From: Turritopsis dohrnii
Lineage: Eukaryota > Cnidaria > Hydrozoa > Anthoathecata > Oceaniidae
Direction of reading: 5' to 3'
DNA length: 64,000 bases
NCBI GenBank assembly: GCA_027922465.2
Contig: BQMF02000276.1
Location: 541,623-605,622, forward strand
This document shows positions 10,651-22,319 of the stretch, piece by piece. Below the pieces are notes generated by a model. That model saw only the letters and a program-made list of their open reading frames with translations. It was not told where the DNA came from and ran no database searches. Each line of letters starts with the position of its first letter. Within the stretch, counting starts at the first letter, position 1. Both the position numbers and the translations under genes were made by a program.

Positions 10651-10716
10651 AGATTCATGAATAAGGGGTTTGTTCCCGGTATTGAAAATTAGGGAACATT
10701 GAAAATTTCGTGTCAT

Positions 10717-10909
10717 TTATGTCTAACGAGCCTAAAACCAATCAAATTGATATCATGGCACTCCTTGCAGATAGTCCATCTATGGGATATTCCACATTCC
10801 CCAATATTTTACTAATTGACATCGTTTTTGGACCAAGTTATAGAGATTTCAATTTCGGGAACACTGCTATTCAGAATATAAAGGAAATGGGCGTGGTCAC
10901 TCCTTTTTA
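10717..10909 (+). repeat. 193-bp perfect inverted repeat, left arm
   Basis: This segment is base-for-base the reverse complement of 12983-13175. It begins TTATGTCTAACGAGCC and ends GGGCGTGGTCACTCC plus TTTTTA. It is open in one frame, but identity includes third positions and stops immediately outside the arm. It is therefore a duplicated DNA unit rather than a conserved protein. It contains one TTTCAATTTCGGGAAC box (10847-10862). Confidence 0.9.
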
Positions 10910-11240
10910 TTGTGATATCTTCGGCTTGGGCTCCTCATAATAACACACGCATTCCACCTGATTCCACCTAGTGTTTCAGGTTTTAGATGCTAAATAATCG
11001 ATTTTTTTCGCCATTGCAAGTACTGTGTTAATATATGCGTTGAACATGGGGTTGTTGTGTCAACAGCACCAAGATGTGCCGATTGAAAAAATCCAAAAAG
11101 GCTCAAATTTCAAGGTTTTTCTTAGCATATTTTGTATTGATTGTAAAGAAACTGATGCTAGCGACTTTTTTCTAACAAGACTGAACAGTGTGACTCATTG
11201 GCTATAGCCTGAAACCCCATTTTTACAAAAAACGTAAAAT

Positions 11241-11678
11241 TTTCAATTTCGGGAACATACTGTTTTATCACTTAAATGCGTGTTTCCCAATTTAAAGCTA
11301 ACACTAACCAAATTTACAGATTGCAAATAATGTCTAATACTGGATAATAAACAAAAACCAAAAAAATGTTCGCTTTGCCATTATTTTGTGCGGTTTTAGA
11401 GAAATTAAGATTTTCACAATTTCAATTTCGGGAACTATTTACGTCGAATTTTGCAAAATTTTCAATTTCGGGAACATACTGTTTTATCACTACAATGCCT
11501 GTTTCCCAGTTGAAAGGTAACACTAACCCAATGTACGTGTGGTAAATGAAGCCTAATACCCCGATGATAAACAAACACAAAAAAAATATTCGCTTTGTCA
11601 TTATTTTGTACGGTTTTAGAAAAATTATCATTTTGAAAATTTCAATTTCGGGAACTGTTTACTTCGAAATTTGCAAAC
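11241..11678 (+). repeat. Diverged 219-bp tandem duplication
   Basis: Two units start at 11241 and 11460, both with TTTCAATTTCGGGAACATAC. They align through CTGTTTTATCACT, a TTCCCA block and AATATTCGCTTTGTCATTATTTTGTACGG-like sequence to a second TTTCAATTTCGGGAACT box (11420 and 11640). Substitutions are scattered, so the duplication is not recent. No coding signal. Confidence 0.8.
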
Positions 11679-12379
11679 TAAGCCATGATTCTTCCTCTTT
11701 TGAAAGATATGTGCGTTAATGGAAGATCGTTTGAGTACACTATATTTTTGGCAATTGTGTCCTTTCAGTATGTAGAATGAATCGAACTAGCTGTTTGAAG
11801 ATCGCCGTTTTCACAACTCTTTGACAACAAGTTATCGGGATGTTGGCAAATTTTAAGAATCTCTGTTTCAATAGCGAGGTTTCTGCAAAGAAAAGCTTTT
11901 TGCTTTCCTCGTTCACGCTAGCGTAAACTCCTGAATGTTAGTTATAGGACCTCTACTTCTCACAGTGTTGGTACCTCATAAAGACATCTTCTCCTATTCA
12001 TGCCTGAAGTATTTTGCCCACAACTTCGAGGTTTCTGCGAAGGATTTCTACCTGACACTGCTCGTTCATTTTATGCATTCTCAACCCAACTCTTTTTGTT
12101 TTAAAGATTATAAATGTTACCAATATTATCAAAAAGATGAGAGATTAAGACGAAGTAAAAAATCAAGAATTAATTCAACCTCCCAATGTCTGGCTTAAAA
12201 TTCTAAATGCATCATAATCTCATTGTGCGTATTTTTCGCACTCACTCTCTTGGTCACCAACACACAGTCACATGATACTTAAGGAAAGTTGGAAAGAGAA
12301 GTTCATGGGTAAATCTTTTAGACTACAACTTCAAATCATAGACGAGGCAATCAAAACATGTTGCAAGAAGTATATATTA
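11679..12379. other. Intergenic, nothing recognised
   Basis: There is a short internal echo of GAGGTTTCTGC(A/G)AAG at about 11877 and 12030. An 87-codon open frame at 11935-12198 has no motif. No gene, RNA or element is supported. Confidence 0.5.
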
Positions 12380-12788
12380 GGGAACTTACGAAAGTACGAC
12401 GGCAACGTGGACGACGACGTACAAGATATTCATCTTTAATGAATCACAAAGGAGCAGAAACTATACACTTGGGTTAAGAAGTTTATTTTATAATGCCTTT
12501 GAAGTTTGTTTTTTGAACTTTGAGACACAGAATCATGAAGGAACCAAGGAAAATTTTTCCGAAGTACTGCTATTCTCACGTCTTCGTTTTCAGTACGACT
12601 TCAAAATATTACTTTTCACGTTGTGTGTAGAACGTGCAAATCTGATAATGATATTAGTATGATTAAAAACATTTCCCAAAAGTATAGTGTGAAATGACTT
12701 CCATTCTAAAGCAATCTATGGAGTAAAGTGAATCTTTTGTTTGCCTCACGTCGTCGTCCACGTTGCCATCGTAGTTTCGTAAGGCCCC
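12380..12788. mobile_element. TA-flanked MITE with ~40-bp TIRs
   Basis: The left end reads GGGAACTTACGAAAGTACGA followed by CGGCAACGTGGACGACGACGT. The right end is its complement with a few changes (ACGTCGTCGTCCACG ... GGCCCC). TA lies on each side (12378-12379 and 12789-12790). The 409-bp element has no coding capacity. It lies between the two arms of the 193-bp inverted repeat. Confidence 0.8.
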
Positions 12789-12982
12789 TATTTTCTTCCG
12801 AACGACAACGCTTTAAATTAACAAATGATAACAACTTTAAAAAAAGTTATTTTTCTCATCATACGGACTTGAACATGTACCTGAAGTATGAATAGTATGA
12901 AGCATGAAGTTTGCATTTAATAACTTTGCTTATAAGAGAAATGTAAGTGAGCAGAATCAACCAAAGGAATGAAATAGAATGC

Positions 12983-13175
12983 TAAAAAGGAGTGACCACG
13001 CCCATTTCCTTTATATTCTGAATAGCAGTGTTCCCGAAATTGAAATCTCTATAACTTGGTCCAAAAACGATGTCAATTAGTAAAATATTGGGGAATGTGG
13101 AATATCCCATAGATGGACTATCTGCAAGGAGTGCCATGATATCAATTTGATTGGTTTTAGGCTCGTTAGACATAA
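12983..13175 (-). repeat. 193-bp perfect inverted repeat, right arm
   Basis: Exact reverse complement of 10717-10909, 2.07 kb away. The pair could fold as one stem or represent two copies of a short mobile unit in opposite orientation. Confidence 0.9.
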
Positions 13176-13497
13176 TGCTAAAAAAGAAGATCCACATTGC
13201 ATTCTCCATACCTTTTGCAAAGGTACTATAAGAATAAGTTGTAGTACATCCAAATTTATATTAATGGTGCTTATTGCAGAAACAAACATTGTTGAAAAGT
13301 CTCCCACAATAATTCCAAAGCAGCGTTAATTATAACTCAGCCACAGTTTGTAGAAAACCCAGGAAAAGTGTATCGAACAATTAATGAAATATGAACATAA
13401 CCTAACATAACATAACATATCACATATTAATGTTGCTGCAAATATCGTTTGTGTTCTGTGCGCACTTTGGATAATAAGGTTGTCTTTCCATATTTTA
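13176..13497. other. Intergenic, nothing recognised
   Basis: AT-rich with a short CATAACATAACATA repeat near 13400. No gene is supported. Confidence 0.5.
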
Positions 13498-15511
13498 GTA
13501 ATAGCGCCTCATCTCCTTCCCGTTGACAATCCTTTCAAATTCATTAATACGAATTTTGTTTTCTCTTCGACCTTTGATGAGCCCTTTAAATTGCTTTGAT
13601 ATGTGCGTAATTTCGGACCTTGAAAATATAACTCTTTCTTTTTCTTGGCCAGCTTTCTGTTTCAGAATGGTCTGAACCACTTGCGTCACTTTTTTGATCT
13701 ACAAATAGAAGTAGATTTTAAGAACCATAAAATTCACATAATAATACCAATCGCAAATTTCAAATACCTTCTGTGATCAAAGGACTTGTTGTGATAAGAT
13801 ATCGTATTTTATCTCGGAGAACTAAATCCGAGACTTTCGCGAGGGCAGGTACTGAAGGTTTTTTTTTCTCTTATCATTGCAAGAGTGATTTTTTTCGAAG
13901 CAATTTCTGCCGAAAAATGTTCTTCAATAATTTTATTTAGGTCAGCATCTGTTTCTTCGGAGTCTTCTTCTTGACGTAAAACATCTCTGAGGGTAGCACT
14001 TGTTTCCCCGGGCTTTTTTGATTTGTCTTGAAGGAAATATATCCTCTTTGCAGTGTCTTCTGAATGGCACATTAAGTTTGCCAAATCAGTTCGTAAATCT
14101 TGACGTGTTTCGTGCACTTTTGACACAGCATATTTCCGAACTAAATTTGCACTAACACGAGGCCTGTTCTTGGAATGTCCAACCGCTTTGCCCCAAAACG
14201 AATTTATCTGGGCGGAAGAATATAAACACGTGAACATTTTCAGTCGACATTCTCTTTACATTAAGGAAGAAAAATAAGTCTATATCTACCTGTAACCATG
14301 GAGGAAGACATTTTTGTGCCACTCCAGCTGATGAAAACGTAGCTTTTTCCGTCCCAATTATTATCTATGCCCTGTAGTTTATTTCTCATTTCGTGCACGT
14401 ACAGAGACATGTCCTTGTAGAGTTCCGCAGTAGCAACGATGCAAGCTGGCCCTGAGGTAGCCGCAGTCTTGTGATCCACTACATTGATCTTACAAGAGCC
14501 GTTAAGTAATGTAGCTCTGCTGAATTCTTGTAAAGTCATATTGGCCAAGGCACCGGTGCGTGACGCATTATCCAAGCAGAGGTACATGCAAAGATAATCT
14601 CTTACGTTCGTAAATAGCCGTTGTGTAGGGGCAACTTCCTGCGTCGCTAGAGTCTTTACTGTTTTTTTTACAGTAAGCAACTAAGTCCGAATTATCCAAT
14701 TGTTTAATATCTGATGCTTTGAATAACTGTGTTAGCTGATCCACATCCTTTTGTCAGCGCTCCTTTTTCATTTTTTTGAAATAAAGTGCAACCCAATTCG
14801 TACAAGTAACGACTAGCACCTGGCACTTTTCTTTGAATATTTTACATTCTTCTGGTTCGTCAGCAATGACAAAATAAAAGAAATACCGCAGAGAGCTAAC
14901 ATAACTTTTGACGGTCCCTGGCTTCCTCTGATTCTCAAAGATAACGAGCCATGAATCTCTGAGGATCTTTCGGTCAAATAGGGATGATAAGGCATACGAT
15001 TCTTCACTGCAGTCACGAAGTATGGAAATAACTTGCTTGACATGTTGTTGTGCTACACGTAAAGGTTTTGATTTAGCATCAGGGCTTGTCAACCACATTT
15101 GGAAGCTTTCAAATAAAGGATGGCCCTTCCATGGTGTCATAACGATTTCCATGTTTTCATCTTCCTCGGCTTCATCCACCATGTCTTCTTCTTCATTGGA
15201 AGACTCGTTACTCGAGTTGTCTGAAAAACATAAGCTTCATTGAACTTCATCAAATTTCTTAAAGTTTCTAATTGTCATTCATAGTAGGAATCAAAACAAC
15301 CATACACACGACAAAACCCTAACTTACTTTCTGCATCACATGTGGGACAGTCTAAAAAATTAATATCTTAATATAAACTTTCGTTTAGATATCAATCTAC
15401 TGTGTAACTTGTTCACTAAAATACCTTTTTCTATGTCAGGTAAAACATCCCCATAATCTTCATCAGTTTCTTTTCTGGAGATAGTACCCGGTAATTGAAT
15501 GTTCTGGATAT
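13498..15511 (-). pseudogene. Crypton-like tyrosine recombinase gene, spliced and broken
   Basis: Minus-strand exons at 15511-15425, 15351-15328 (24 nt, encoding CPTCDAE) and from 15220 are joined by introns with good GT...AG ends and consistent phase 1. The long exon gives a core-binding domain (FESFQMWLTSPDAKSKPLR ... GTVKSYVSSLRYFFYF). It then gives a recombinase domain with catalytic candidates R in NASRTGALANMT, K in VVDHKTAA, HxxR in VHETR, H in MCHSEDTA and Y in KRIYFL. A likely 80-nt intron lies near 14292-14213 and another near 13765-13705. The C-terminal part has a basic PRKRK stretch. Damage includes TGA at 14754-14756, a 1-nt insertion near 14683, an expanded A-run near 13859-13867, and a shift near 13630. 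Cryptons are the eukaryotic DNA transposons using this enzyme; a decayed host-domesticated copy is the alternative. Confidence 0.7.
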
Positions 15512-15654
15512 CTAAAATACATGCAATCAAAAGTGTAGTTGTGGCTACTTTGTAGAAAGTTGATGTTTCGCTGTGCAGAGAAGATATTTGTTAAATCGAA
15601 ATTCAAGTACCACTTTCTTTCTTTCTTTTCCGTTTCACTTGTGCAAGTTTTCAC

Positions 15655-16330
15655 GCCGTTAAGTAATGTAGCTCTGCTGAATTCTTGTAAAGTCATATTG
15701 GTTAAAGCACCGGTGCGTGATGCATTATCCAAGCAAGGTACATACAAAAATAATCTCTCGGAAATTGACTTTGGGAAAGGGCAACTTCCTTTGCCGATTG
15801 AGGTTTTACTGTTTTTTATTACAGTAAGACCCTAATTCAGAATTATCCGACTGTTTCATATCAGATGCTTTGAACAGTTGAATCAGCGATTCTTTTTCAC
15901 TTTCATAAAATGAAAGGCAACCCAATTTTTGCATGTAGCGACTTGGGTCTGTCACTTGTCTTTTAATTATTTTCATCCATCTGTTTTGTCGGTAAGAGCA
16001 ACATAAAAAAATATCGCAGAGAGATAAATAACGGTTGGCTATTCCAGGCTTCTACTGATTTACGTAGTTAATTAACTACAAATCTCTGAGGGCTTATTGA
16101 TCAAATAAGCAAGACAATACAAAACATTCTTCGCAGTTGTCACAAAGTATTAAAATGACCTGCTTGATAATAATATCCACGTTTTCGTTATTTTCTGGTT
16201 CATCAACCAAGTTGTCTTCCTCATTAGAAGAAAATGAAACCATAAATTTTGATAGTTTGTAGTTGCTAGTCAGGATCGTCAATCGTATCCCAGTCATTAC
16301 TTGTAGTTTGTTTTAGTTATTCGGATTCAC
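15655..16330 (-). pseudogene. Second fragment of the same recombinase family
   Basis: Minus-strand sequence near 15747-15660 repeats CLDNASRTGAL(T)NMTLQEF, and about 16200-16080 repeats the acidic EEDNLVDEPENNENVDI and ILCDNCEECFVLSCLFDQ segments of the neighbouring gene. It is more diverged and lacks the C-terminal catalytic half. It is an older, 3'-truncated duplicate lying in the same orientation. Confidence 0.65.
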
Positions 16331-16599
16331 CCTTTTGGAAATGCCTTTCAGGAGTTAGATAATTATCTTCCGATATAAGATGTTTCTGATGCAATCATTC
16401 GATGTTCGATGTTTCTGATGTTACTTCGGTGCATCTTTAGGTCTTTCCTTTGTTGTGTGTCTTTCAAAGCTTTGTGAATGTACTCTTAAGGTTTGGCACT
16501 AGTTGCTGAACTGGCAGCCATTTACGTAAAGGAAGCAAGCTCTCTCTTTGAAAGGAAAGAGCGAGCGAAACAGAGCATATGGGTATAGTCATGGATAGA

Positions 16600-17306
16600 A
16601 AAAAGGCCTGGGCAGACAGGAGAGTCTTACATTAGGATGAATCGGATGCACTTCCATTAGAACGGTTATATCTTTGCTTAATAAAAAATGACACTGTTTT
16701 TAGGACAAATATCAAACCTGGTGAACAGTGTTTCTACGATGTATTACAAGAGGGGAAACTTTCTGTGCGCTGTAATGTCAATTCAGAGTTAGTAAGCGAT
16801 CAATAGCAAGAATAATGGAAATGGTTGCAGGGGCTATCATTGAAGAAATGTAAAGCTGGAAACTCCATATTTCGATCGATAGAATTTTCCTAATATTATT
16901 GGAGCTATCGACGGAAACCATATGGTGTTAGAGCAATCAATCCGGTTCACATTACTGCAACTACAAGGGCAGTGGCAGCATTATTCTTATGGCTGCAGTT
17001 GATCCTGAATATGTATTCCTTTATGTCGAAATTGAAGGAGCTTTGGCACAAAGTCCATTAAGAATTGGACTGGAAGATAGCACTTACATACCAAAGCTAA
17101 CTAATTTAGTTTTGACTTAACACAATTTTCTCAGAATTGGAGAAATGATGAAATGATGTACCAAGAGATAGCTGGATCGATTTGGAGCCACCTGTGAATA
17201 GAAACTCGTCAAGACAAACGAAAGAAGTTAGAGAAGAATTCAAGCGCTATTTTAACGATAATGCAATGGGGAGCAGTACAAGTAGAACATTAAAAGAGAC
17301 TATGTA
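16600..17306 (+). pseudogene. PIF/Harbinger DDE nuclease relic
   Basis: Fragments in shifting plus frames match Harbinger transposases: NDTVFRTNIKPGEQ (near 16690), GAIDGNHM (near 16900), HYCNYKGSGSIILMAAVDPEY (near 16950-17015) and the end REEFKRYFNDN (near 17235-17270). Stops and shifts are frequent. The aspartate of GAIDG and the NYKG..SIILMA block are hallmarks of the family. Confidence 0.65.
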
Positions 17307-17429
17307 GAATGTAATAGAAAATATTTTTTGAAACATGAGTTATTTCAATACATCACGATGAATAATTGCTACCAGCAGGAGAAAAGAGGGCATAAGGATC
17401 GCGGCGATTAGTCTGTTGTTAATTCGATC

Positions 17430-17650
17430 GTACTTGCAACGCCGATAAAGGGTCTTGTGATCAGGGATTTTGATTTTTGCAAGACATTGCCCAGGTCTTC
17501 AACGTATATGTTAAAAAGTACTGGCCCTAACATGGAACCTTGTGGATCACCATTTTGTTGGGTCATATTTATGGTCGCTTGGTGTCGGTTTAATAGGGAA
17601 CCAGCAATCCAGTATAAATTAGGTTCAGGAAAGTTAAACGATTGCATTTT
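17430..17650 (-). pseudogene. LINE reverse transcriptase fragment
   Basis: One open stretch on the minus strand contains NGDPQGSMLGPVLFNIYVEDL, the conserved box preceding YADD in non-LTR reverse transcriptases. The YADD region and both flanks are missing. Confidence 0.7.
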
Positions 17651-17839
17651 TACTATGTTGAGTTGGCACAACCCTGCCTGAGGGCTCAACAATAGTTTCT
17701 TTCTTATGAAAACGTTCACTTGAAACCTCATTTTCATAAATGACATAAAGGAAACTCAGCTTATTCACACTGATACATCTAACATATTGAAATCAACATG
17801 CCACTATTGCACGAACTTGAGGTCAAAAAAGCTATTCCT

Positions 17840-18085
17840 TTAAGTTCCCGAAAATGAAAGTTCAAGTTCGTTTCATTTTCGGGAACATCAGGGAACATAA
17901 AGGAGCAACTTTTTTCAATATCGGGAACACGTTCCCTAAAATAAAATTGTTATTTTCAAATTCGGGAACAAAGGAAACAACACATTTCAATTTCGGGAAC
18001 ATGTTCCCGAAAATGAAAAATTAATTTCAATATCGGGAACAAAATTTAAAAACGGGAACATCGAATTTCATTTTCGGGAACATGA
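17840..18085. repeat. Cluster of GGGAAC boxes with palindrome
   Basis: At least eight GGGAAC/GTTCCC motifs occur in about 245 bp, most within TTC(A/T)A(A/T)(T/A)TCGGGAAC. At 17991-18012 two boxes meet as a perfect 22-bp palindrome (TTTCGGGAAC, AT, mirror), extending to about 34 bp with one mismatch. The exact 16-mer TTTCAATTTCGGGAAC (17985-18000) also occurs five times in 10847-11655 and once in inverted form at 13030-13045. Confidence 0.85.
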
Positions 18086-18091
18086 ATATTG

Positions 18092-18092
<1 letters not shown>

Positions 18093-18138
<46 letters not shown>

Positions 18139-19500
18139 GTAATATTTTGGCAGGTTTAACACCTCAGCAATCTAAAGTCGCTGTTATCAATGTGTGACCT
18201 GTATAAAACAAAATTACAATTTAAACTATTTAAAAGCTATTTAAAAACTACCCTTAAAAAAGATAAAAATGCATAAATAAAAAAGAAAATAAATAAATAA
18301 ACAAACAAGCCAAACAAACAAGCAAAAAAACAAAAAAAACAATAAATGAATAAACAAATAAAAGATTAAAATGCAATCATAAATGCTGCAGTATAGGGAG
18401 TTTCTCTGAATAAAGCTTCTTTTCGTAAAATCCTCTTCAGATCTAACATTACGAGGAAGATCCTTGTACAGTTTGGCGTCAAGATAAAAACATGAGTTCC
18501 TAGCAACTGTAAAAGGATCCCCTTGTTTCTTGTACCCAGAGTGTGAGTATTAAAATAGTGTGTGAAATTTTCACATGTTTTACCAAGCAAAAACTTCTTT
18601 ACTACTAGCGTTTTTCCTAATCGAGGAAGCAATGTCAGGTAGGTGACAGTCTTAACCCAAAACCTCTCTCGATCTTCATTCTAGTGACGCAATGCGTCCT
18701 AGCTCATATTGGTTTAACATTCAATTAATTTCACTTTGCTAAGTATACCAGTAGTGCGACAATCATCGTCTTGTAAATCATTTCAGCAGCCTTGTCATTT
18801 AAGTTGCCACGAATTCGCGTCAGCAGTTTCATTCTTCCAGCAGCTTTTCCGATGTTTCAGTTGGAAATTCTCTGACAAATTTAAAGTTGGGTCAATGGTG
18901 TTTCCCAAATAACAGTATCACTCGGCATTATGAATTTGGTCACCATTATAGAAGACTTTCATGTCCTCTGAATCATACATTCAGTTTTGCCCTTCTTAAG
19001 ATTTACAATGTGTTCATTTTCGTAACAAAATCTTCTGATCTCATTCAAGTCCTCGCTTAACATCTTATTGATTAAAATCACAGTTTTCACCGACGACACG
19101 TATATAGCAGTATCATCTGCATACATAATGATCTTGCTATATTTCAGCTTTACCGCGATGTTGTCAATATAAAGTATGAATATCAAAGATCCCAAAATTG
19201 AGCCCTGGGGGACTCCAGTTAAACACTTCTCTTCTTTCGACATAGCACCGCTAATGTCCACCTGTTGTCGTCTGTTAAACATGTAGTCGGTAAACCACAG
19301 ATGTTCGGATCCTTCGATGCCATAGGCGGTTAATTTGGTTAGCAAGATAGAATGGCTGATGGTGTCGAAAGCGCGTGATAGGTCAAGGAATACGACGTCC
19401 GTAAGATTTCCGTCATTCGCTGATGTTCTTATGTCATCAACTGTCATTGACATTGGCGAATAATTTATCACATGAAATTACTTTCTCCCCAGCACTTATT
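18093..19500 (-). pseudogene. LINE with reverse transcriptase and (TAAA)n tail
   Basis: The minus strand carries a 170-codon reverse transcriptase block (19471-18959). It holds VVFLDLSRAFDTISH, TGVPQGSILG and IIMYADDTAIYV, so the catalytic aspartates survive. Downstream, HTLGTRNKG and further C-terminal fragments appear in shifted frames (about 18560-18370). The element ends in a (TAAA)n tail at 18138-18093. It is 5' truncated and broken after the RT core; the clade is not certain. Confidence 0.8.
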
Positions 19501-19984
19501 TCCTAGTAGGAAAAAAGTACTGCTTCAGAAAATAAGTACTCCCCGTCGTTTTTTGGGGAAAACTGGAACAAAAGAAGAATAGTCTGAAAAGGTGAAATGT
19601 TTAGTATTTCGATTGTGATTTACAATTGATGAAATTTAGGGAATGCATTAACACTACCGTGATTTGACAAATCGCCTTAATTCCATTTCTCGATTTTAAC
19701 GATTTTTTCAAATTTTGGGAGTTGCTTTAATAAGGTTCAAAATAAGAATACGCTTATGTTTTTTCTTCTCACTCGCGGAAAAGTAGGTTAGGTAAATTTG
19801 AGATAATTTAGAGCCCTCTCAATAAAATCTGGACGTATATATGACCAGTAAATACAATTTTTCTCTTTAGTCGAACAAACAAAATGTCTTCTTCAGTTTG
19901 TCTAGGAAGGCAATTTGATACCGCATTTGCTTGAATAGGGATATTACAAATGGATCGTTCTATTGTTGACCTTTTGGCATAATA
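19501..19984. other. Intergenic, nothing recognised
   Basis: AT-rich sequence between a dead LINE and the distal part of a split Helitron relic. No gene, RNA or repeat is supported. Confidence 0.5.
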
Positions 19985-20292
19985 TTTATTTTTATAAAAA
20001 GAATTCTTTTTGCAATAAAAATTTTTTAAGAATATCTATTTCTTCAGGAATATCATCTATATTCAACTTATCCTTAGCAGCTTGACATGGGATTTTATTT
20101 TTGATCAAATTTTTATGACATATTAAGCAAATGCATAAACATGAATCGAAGCTAGCAGTTGATGTAAAACGGTAGGAACATTGAGGAACATATTTTTGGG
20201 CATGAAAATGAATAACAGTTTTTTTGTACATGCAGCGCTCGCAAACAACACAAATGTAATATGGTCCTTCATTAATTGACTTTAGGACACCC
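19985..20292 (-). pseudogene. Helitron-type relic, zinc-knuckle part (minus copy)
   Basis: The frame runs through EGPYYICVVCERCMYKKTV, then a C-x2-C pair and NKIPCQAAKDKLNIDDIPEEI. It aligns with about residues 312-400 of the plus-strand homologue at 24297. Upstream sequence of the same relic resumes at 22320, so a 2-kb insert splits it. The position of the split is after VSNFK and before SINEGPYY. Confidence 0.65.
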
Positions 20293-20425
20293 GTGGTGGA
20301 GCAAAGTCTTTGAAATACCCGTGGTTTCTCCTCCTACTACTACTCCTCCTCCTCCAAGTCATGAACGTTTTTATGCAGCGTTTACATGACATCGTTGCCG
20401 AATTCGCAAATTTTTCAGTAGGTTA

Positions 20426-22238
20426 ATTTTCATGAAATTTTGCACGGGTCACAATTGAAAGGTGCTGATTTCGAATTTGACAATGATTTTGCTAGGTTTG
20501 ACTAAAATTGGCCAATTTAGGTCAAATTTGAACCAAATTTCGAAAATTCTTCAACCCAGCAGGCACCAAACGTTAAACTAACGTTAATGTTACGTTATTT
20601 TTTACGTTGTGGTAACGTTAGTGGTTGGTTAGAATGGAAGTCTTTTTTTAATTAGTATAACGTTAAATACTTACGTTAGTATAACGTTAGAAAGTTACAT
20701 CAGGACAACGTTAAATTTTGTTAATTTACGTTAAATGTTATAACATCGTAATGACTTTTGAAGTCATTATAAACAAATCCCGGTGTCCATCCCAACAAAG
20801 TAAGAAAAATGACGAAAACAGCGATTATTCATAGAAGTTGATATTTACCTTTAATTGACAAGAAAAGTATATTTTTATGTCAATATTTACGCATGCTTAA
20901 TAGAAGAAAAAGAAACAAATATAACTGAAGGTGTTAAACGAATGCTTGTGGTTACGGCAAATTGCAATAAATGAAAATCAATGGAAATTCATGTTAGAAC
21001 AGATATCTATTTTCCAGCAGAGATATGTCCATAGAACAGACATTTTGTGCTTTCATATGTTAACAAAGCAAAACACTCTGGTGATACAACAAAATTAAGC
21101 AGAAACCTTGAGTAAAAGATTTCTATTCAAAATAATCAAGTACAGATGTTGCCAGCAAAACCAAAATTAAATAATCAAACTGAAAATTTAGTGGCTTTTA
21201 AGCAAAGCTCCCTAAGATCTCTAAACTACATTACTATGGAGATTTGAAGAATCAAATACCAAATGCTATTATAGATATGAACAGAAACCACAAAAGCAAC
21301 CAGAACCAAGAAGAAACCACAACAAACTCTTCGTGGGTGGTTTTTGGCGCCAACTTAGAACAAAGAAAAACAAAAGAGCGGATGGCACACACACCATTGT
21401 ACTTGCCTCGATTTCACCACTTCGTTCTGTAGTAGAAAAGTCTGTTAATTTTGTCGGGAATTATCGAGAAAACAGATGTCATAGATTTCTCGTTTTACGG
21501 AAGTATATAATAGATATATTATAGACATATTACCAAAAAAAAGACTTCCATTCTAACCAACCACTAACGTTACCACAACGTAAAAAATAACGTAACACTA
21601 ACGTTAGTATAACGTAAATTAACGAAATTTAACGTTGTCCTGATGTAACTTTCTAACGTTATACTAACGTAAGTAGTTAACGTTGGAGTAACGTTGATTT
21701 TACGCTGGTAACGTTAAACCTAGAATCAACGTTAGACTAACGTTAAATAAACGTTGGGTGCCTGCTGGGAATTTTCATGAAATTTTGCACGGGTCACAAT
21801 TGAAAGGTGCTGTTTTCGAATTTGACAATGATTTTGCCAGGTTTTACTAAAATTGGGCAATTTACGCCCAATTTGTACCAAATTTCGAAAGTTCTTCAAT
21901 TTTGATAAAAATTTGTAAGGATCACATTTGAAAGATGTTGATTTCGAATTTGACAATGATTTTGGTCAGATTTGACTAAAATTGGACAATTTGGGCGAAA
22001 TTTCAAAAGTTCTTCAATTTTCATGAACTTTTGCACAGAGCACAATTGAATGGTGCTGATTTCAAATTTGACAGTCATTTTGTCTGTTTTGACCCAAAAT
22101 GGACAATTTGGGCCAAATTTGTACCAAATTTCGAAAGTTCTTTTCACAAAAATTTGTGCAAAGCGCAAATGGAAGATGTTGATTTTGAATTTGACAGTCA
22201 TTTTGTTAGATTTGACCGTAATTTGGCAATTCGGCAAG
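20426..22238. repeat. ~120-bp tandem array inside a Helitron relic
   Basis: Units start near 20426, 21771, 21899, 22017 and 22149 and share GAATTTGACA(A/G)T(G/C)ATTTTG and CCAAATTTCGAAAGTTCTTC. Two alternating subtypes (TTTTGCAC... and AAATTTGTA/G...) suggest a dimer of about 245 bp. The first and second units are separated by the MITE at 20555-21769. Confidence 0.8.
20555..21769. mobile_element. MITE with AACGTTA-rich inverted ends
   Basis: The ends are CCCAGCAGGCACC and GGTGCCTGCTGGG. Inverted repeats extend about 215 bp at the left and 235 bp at the right and are built from many AACGTTA/TAACGTT motifs. Removing the element restores TTCTTCAATTTTCATG, as found at the other unit junctions. 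The insertion therefore duplicated only AA (20553-20554, 21770-21771). The interior has no coding potential. The superfamily is not assigned. Confidence 0.8.
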
Positions 22239-22319
22239 TTTGTATTTTTGAAACCAGATATGTATCGTTGTATTACGTCCTGAAGTCTTCAAGCCAAGCG
22301 GCTTCTTGTTAGAATTTTA

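Noticed and set aside
10710..10940. Conserved 76-codon protein seen twice
   Set aside because: The duplicate is the inverted 193-bp repeat, and identity extends to silent positions and ends with the repeat.
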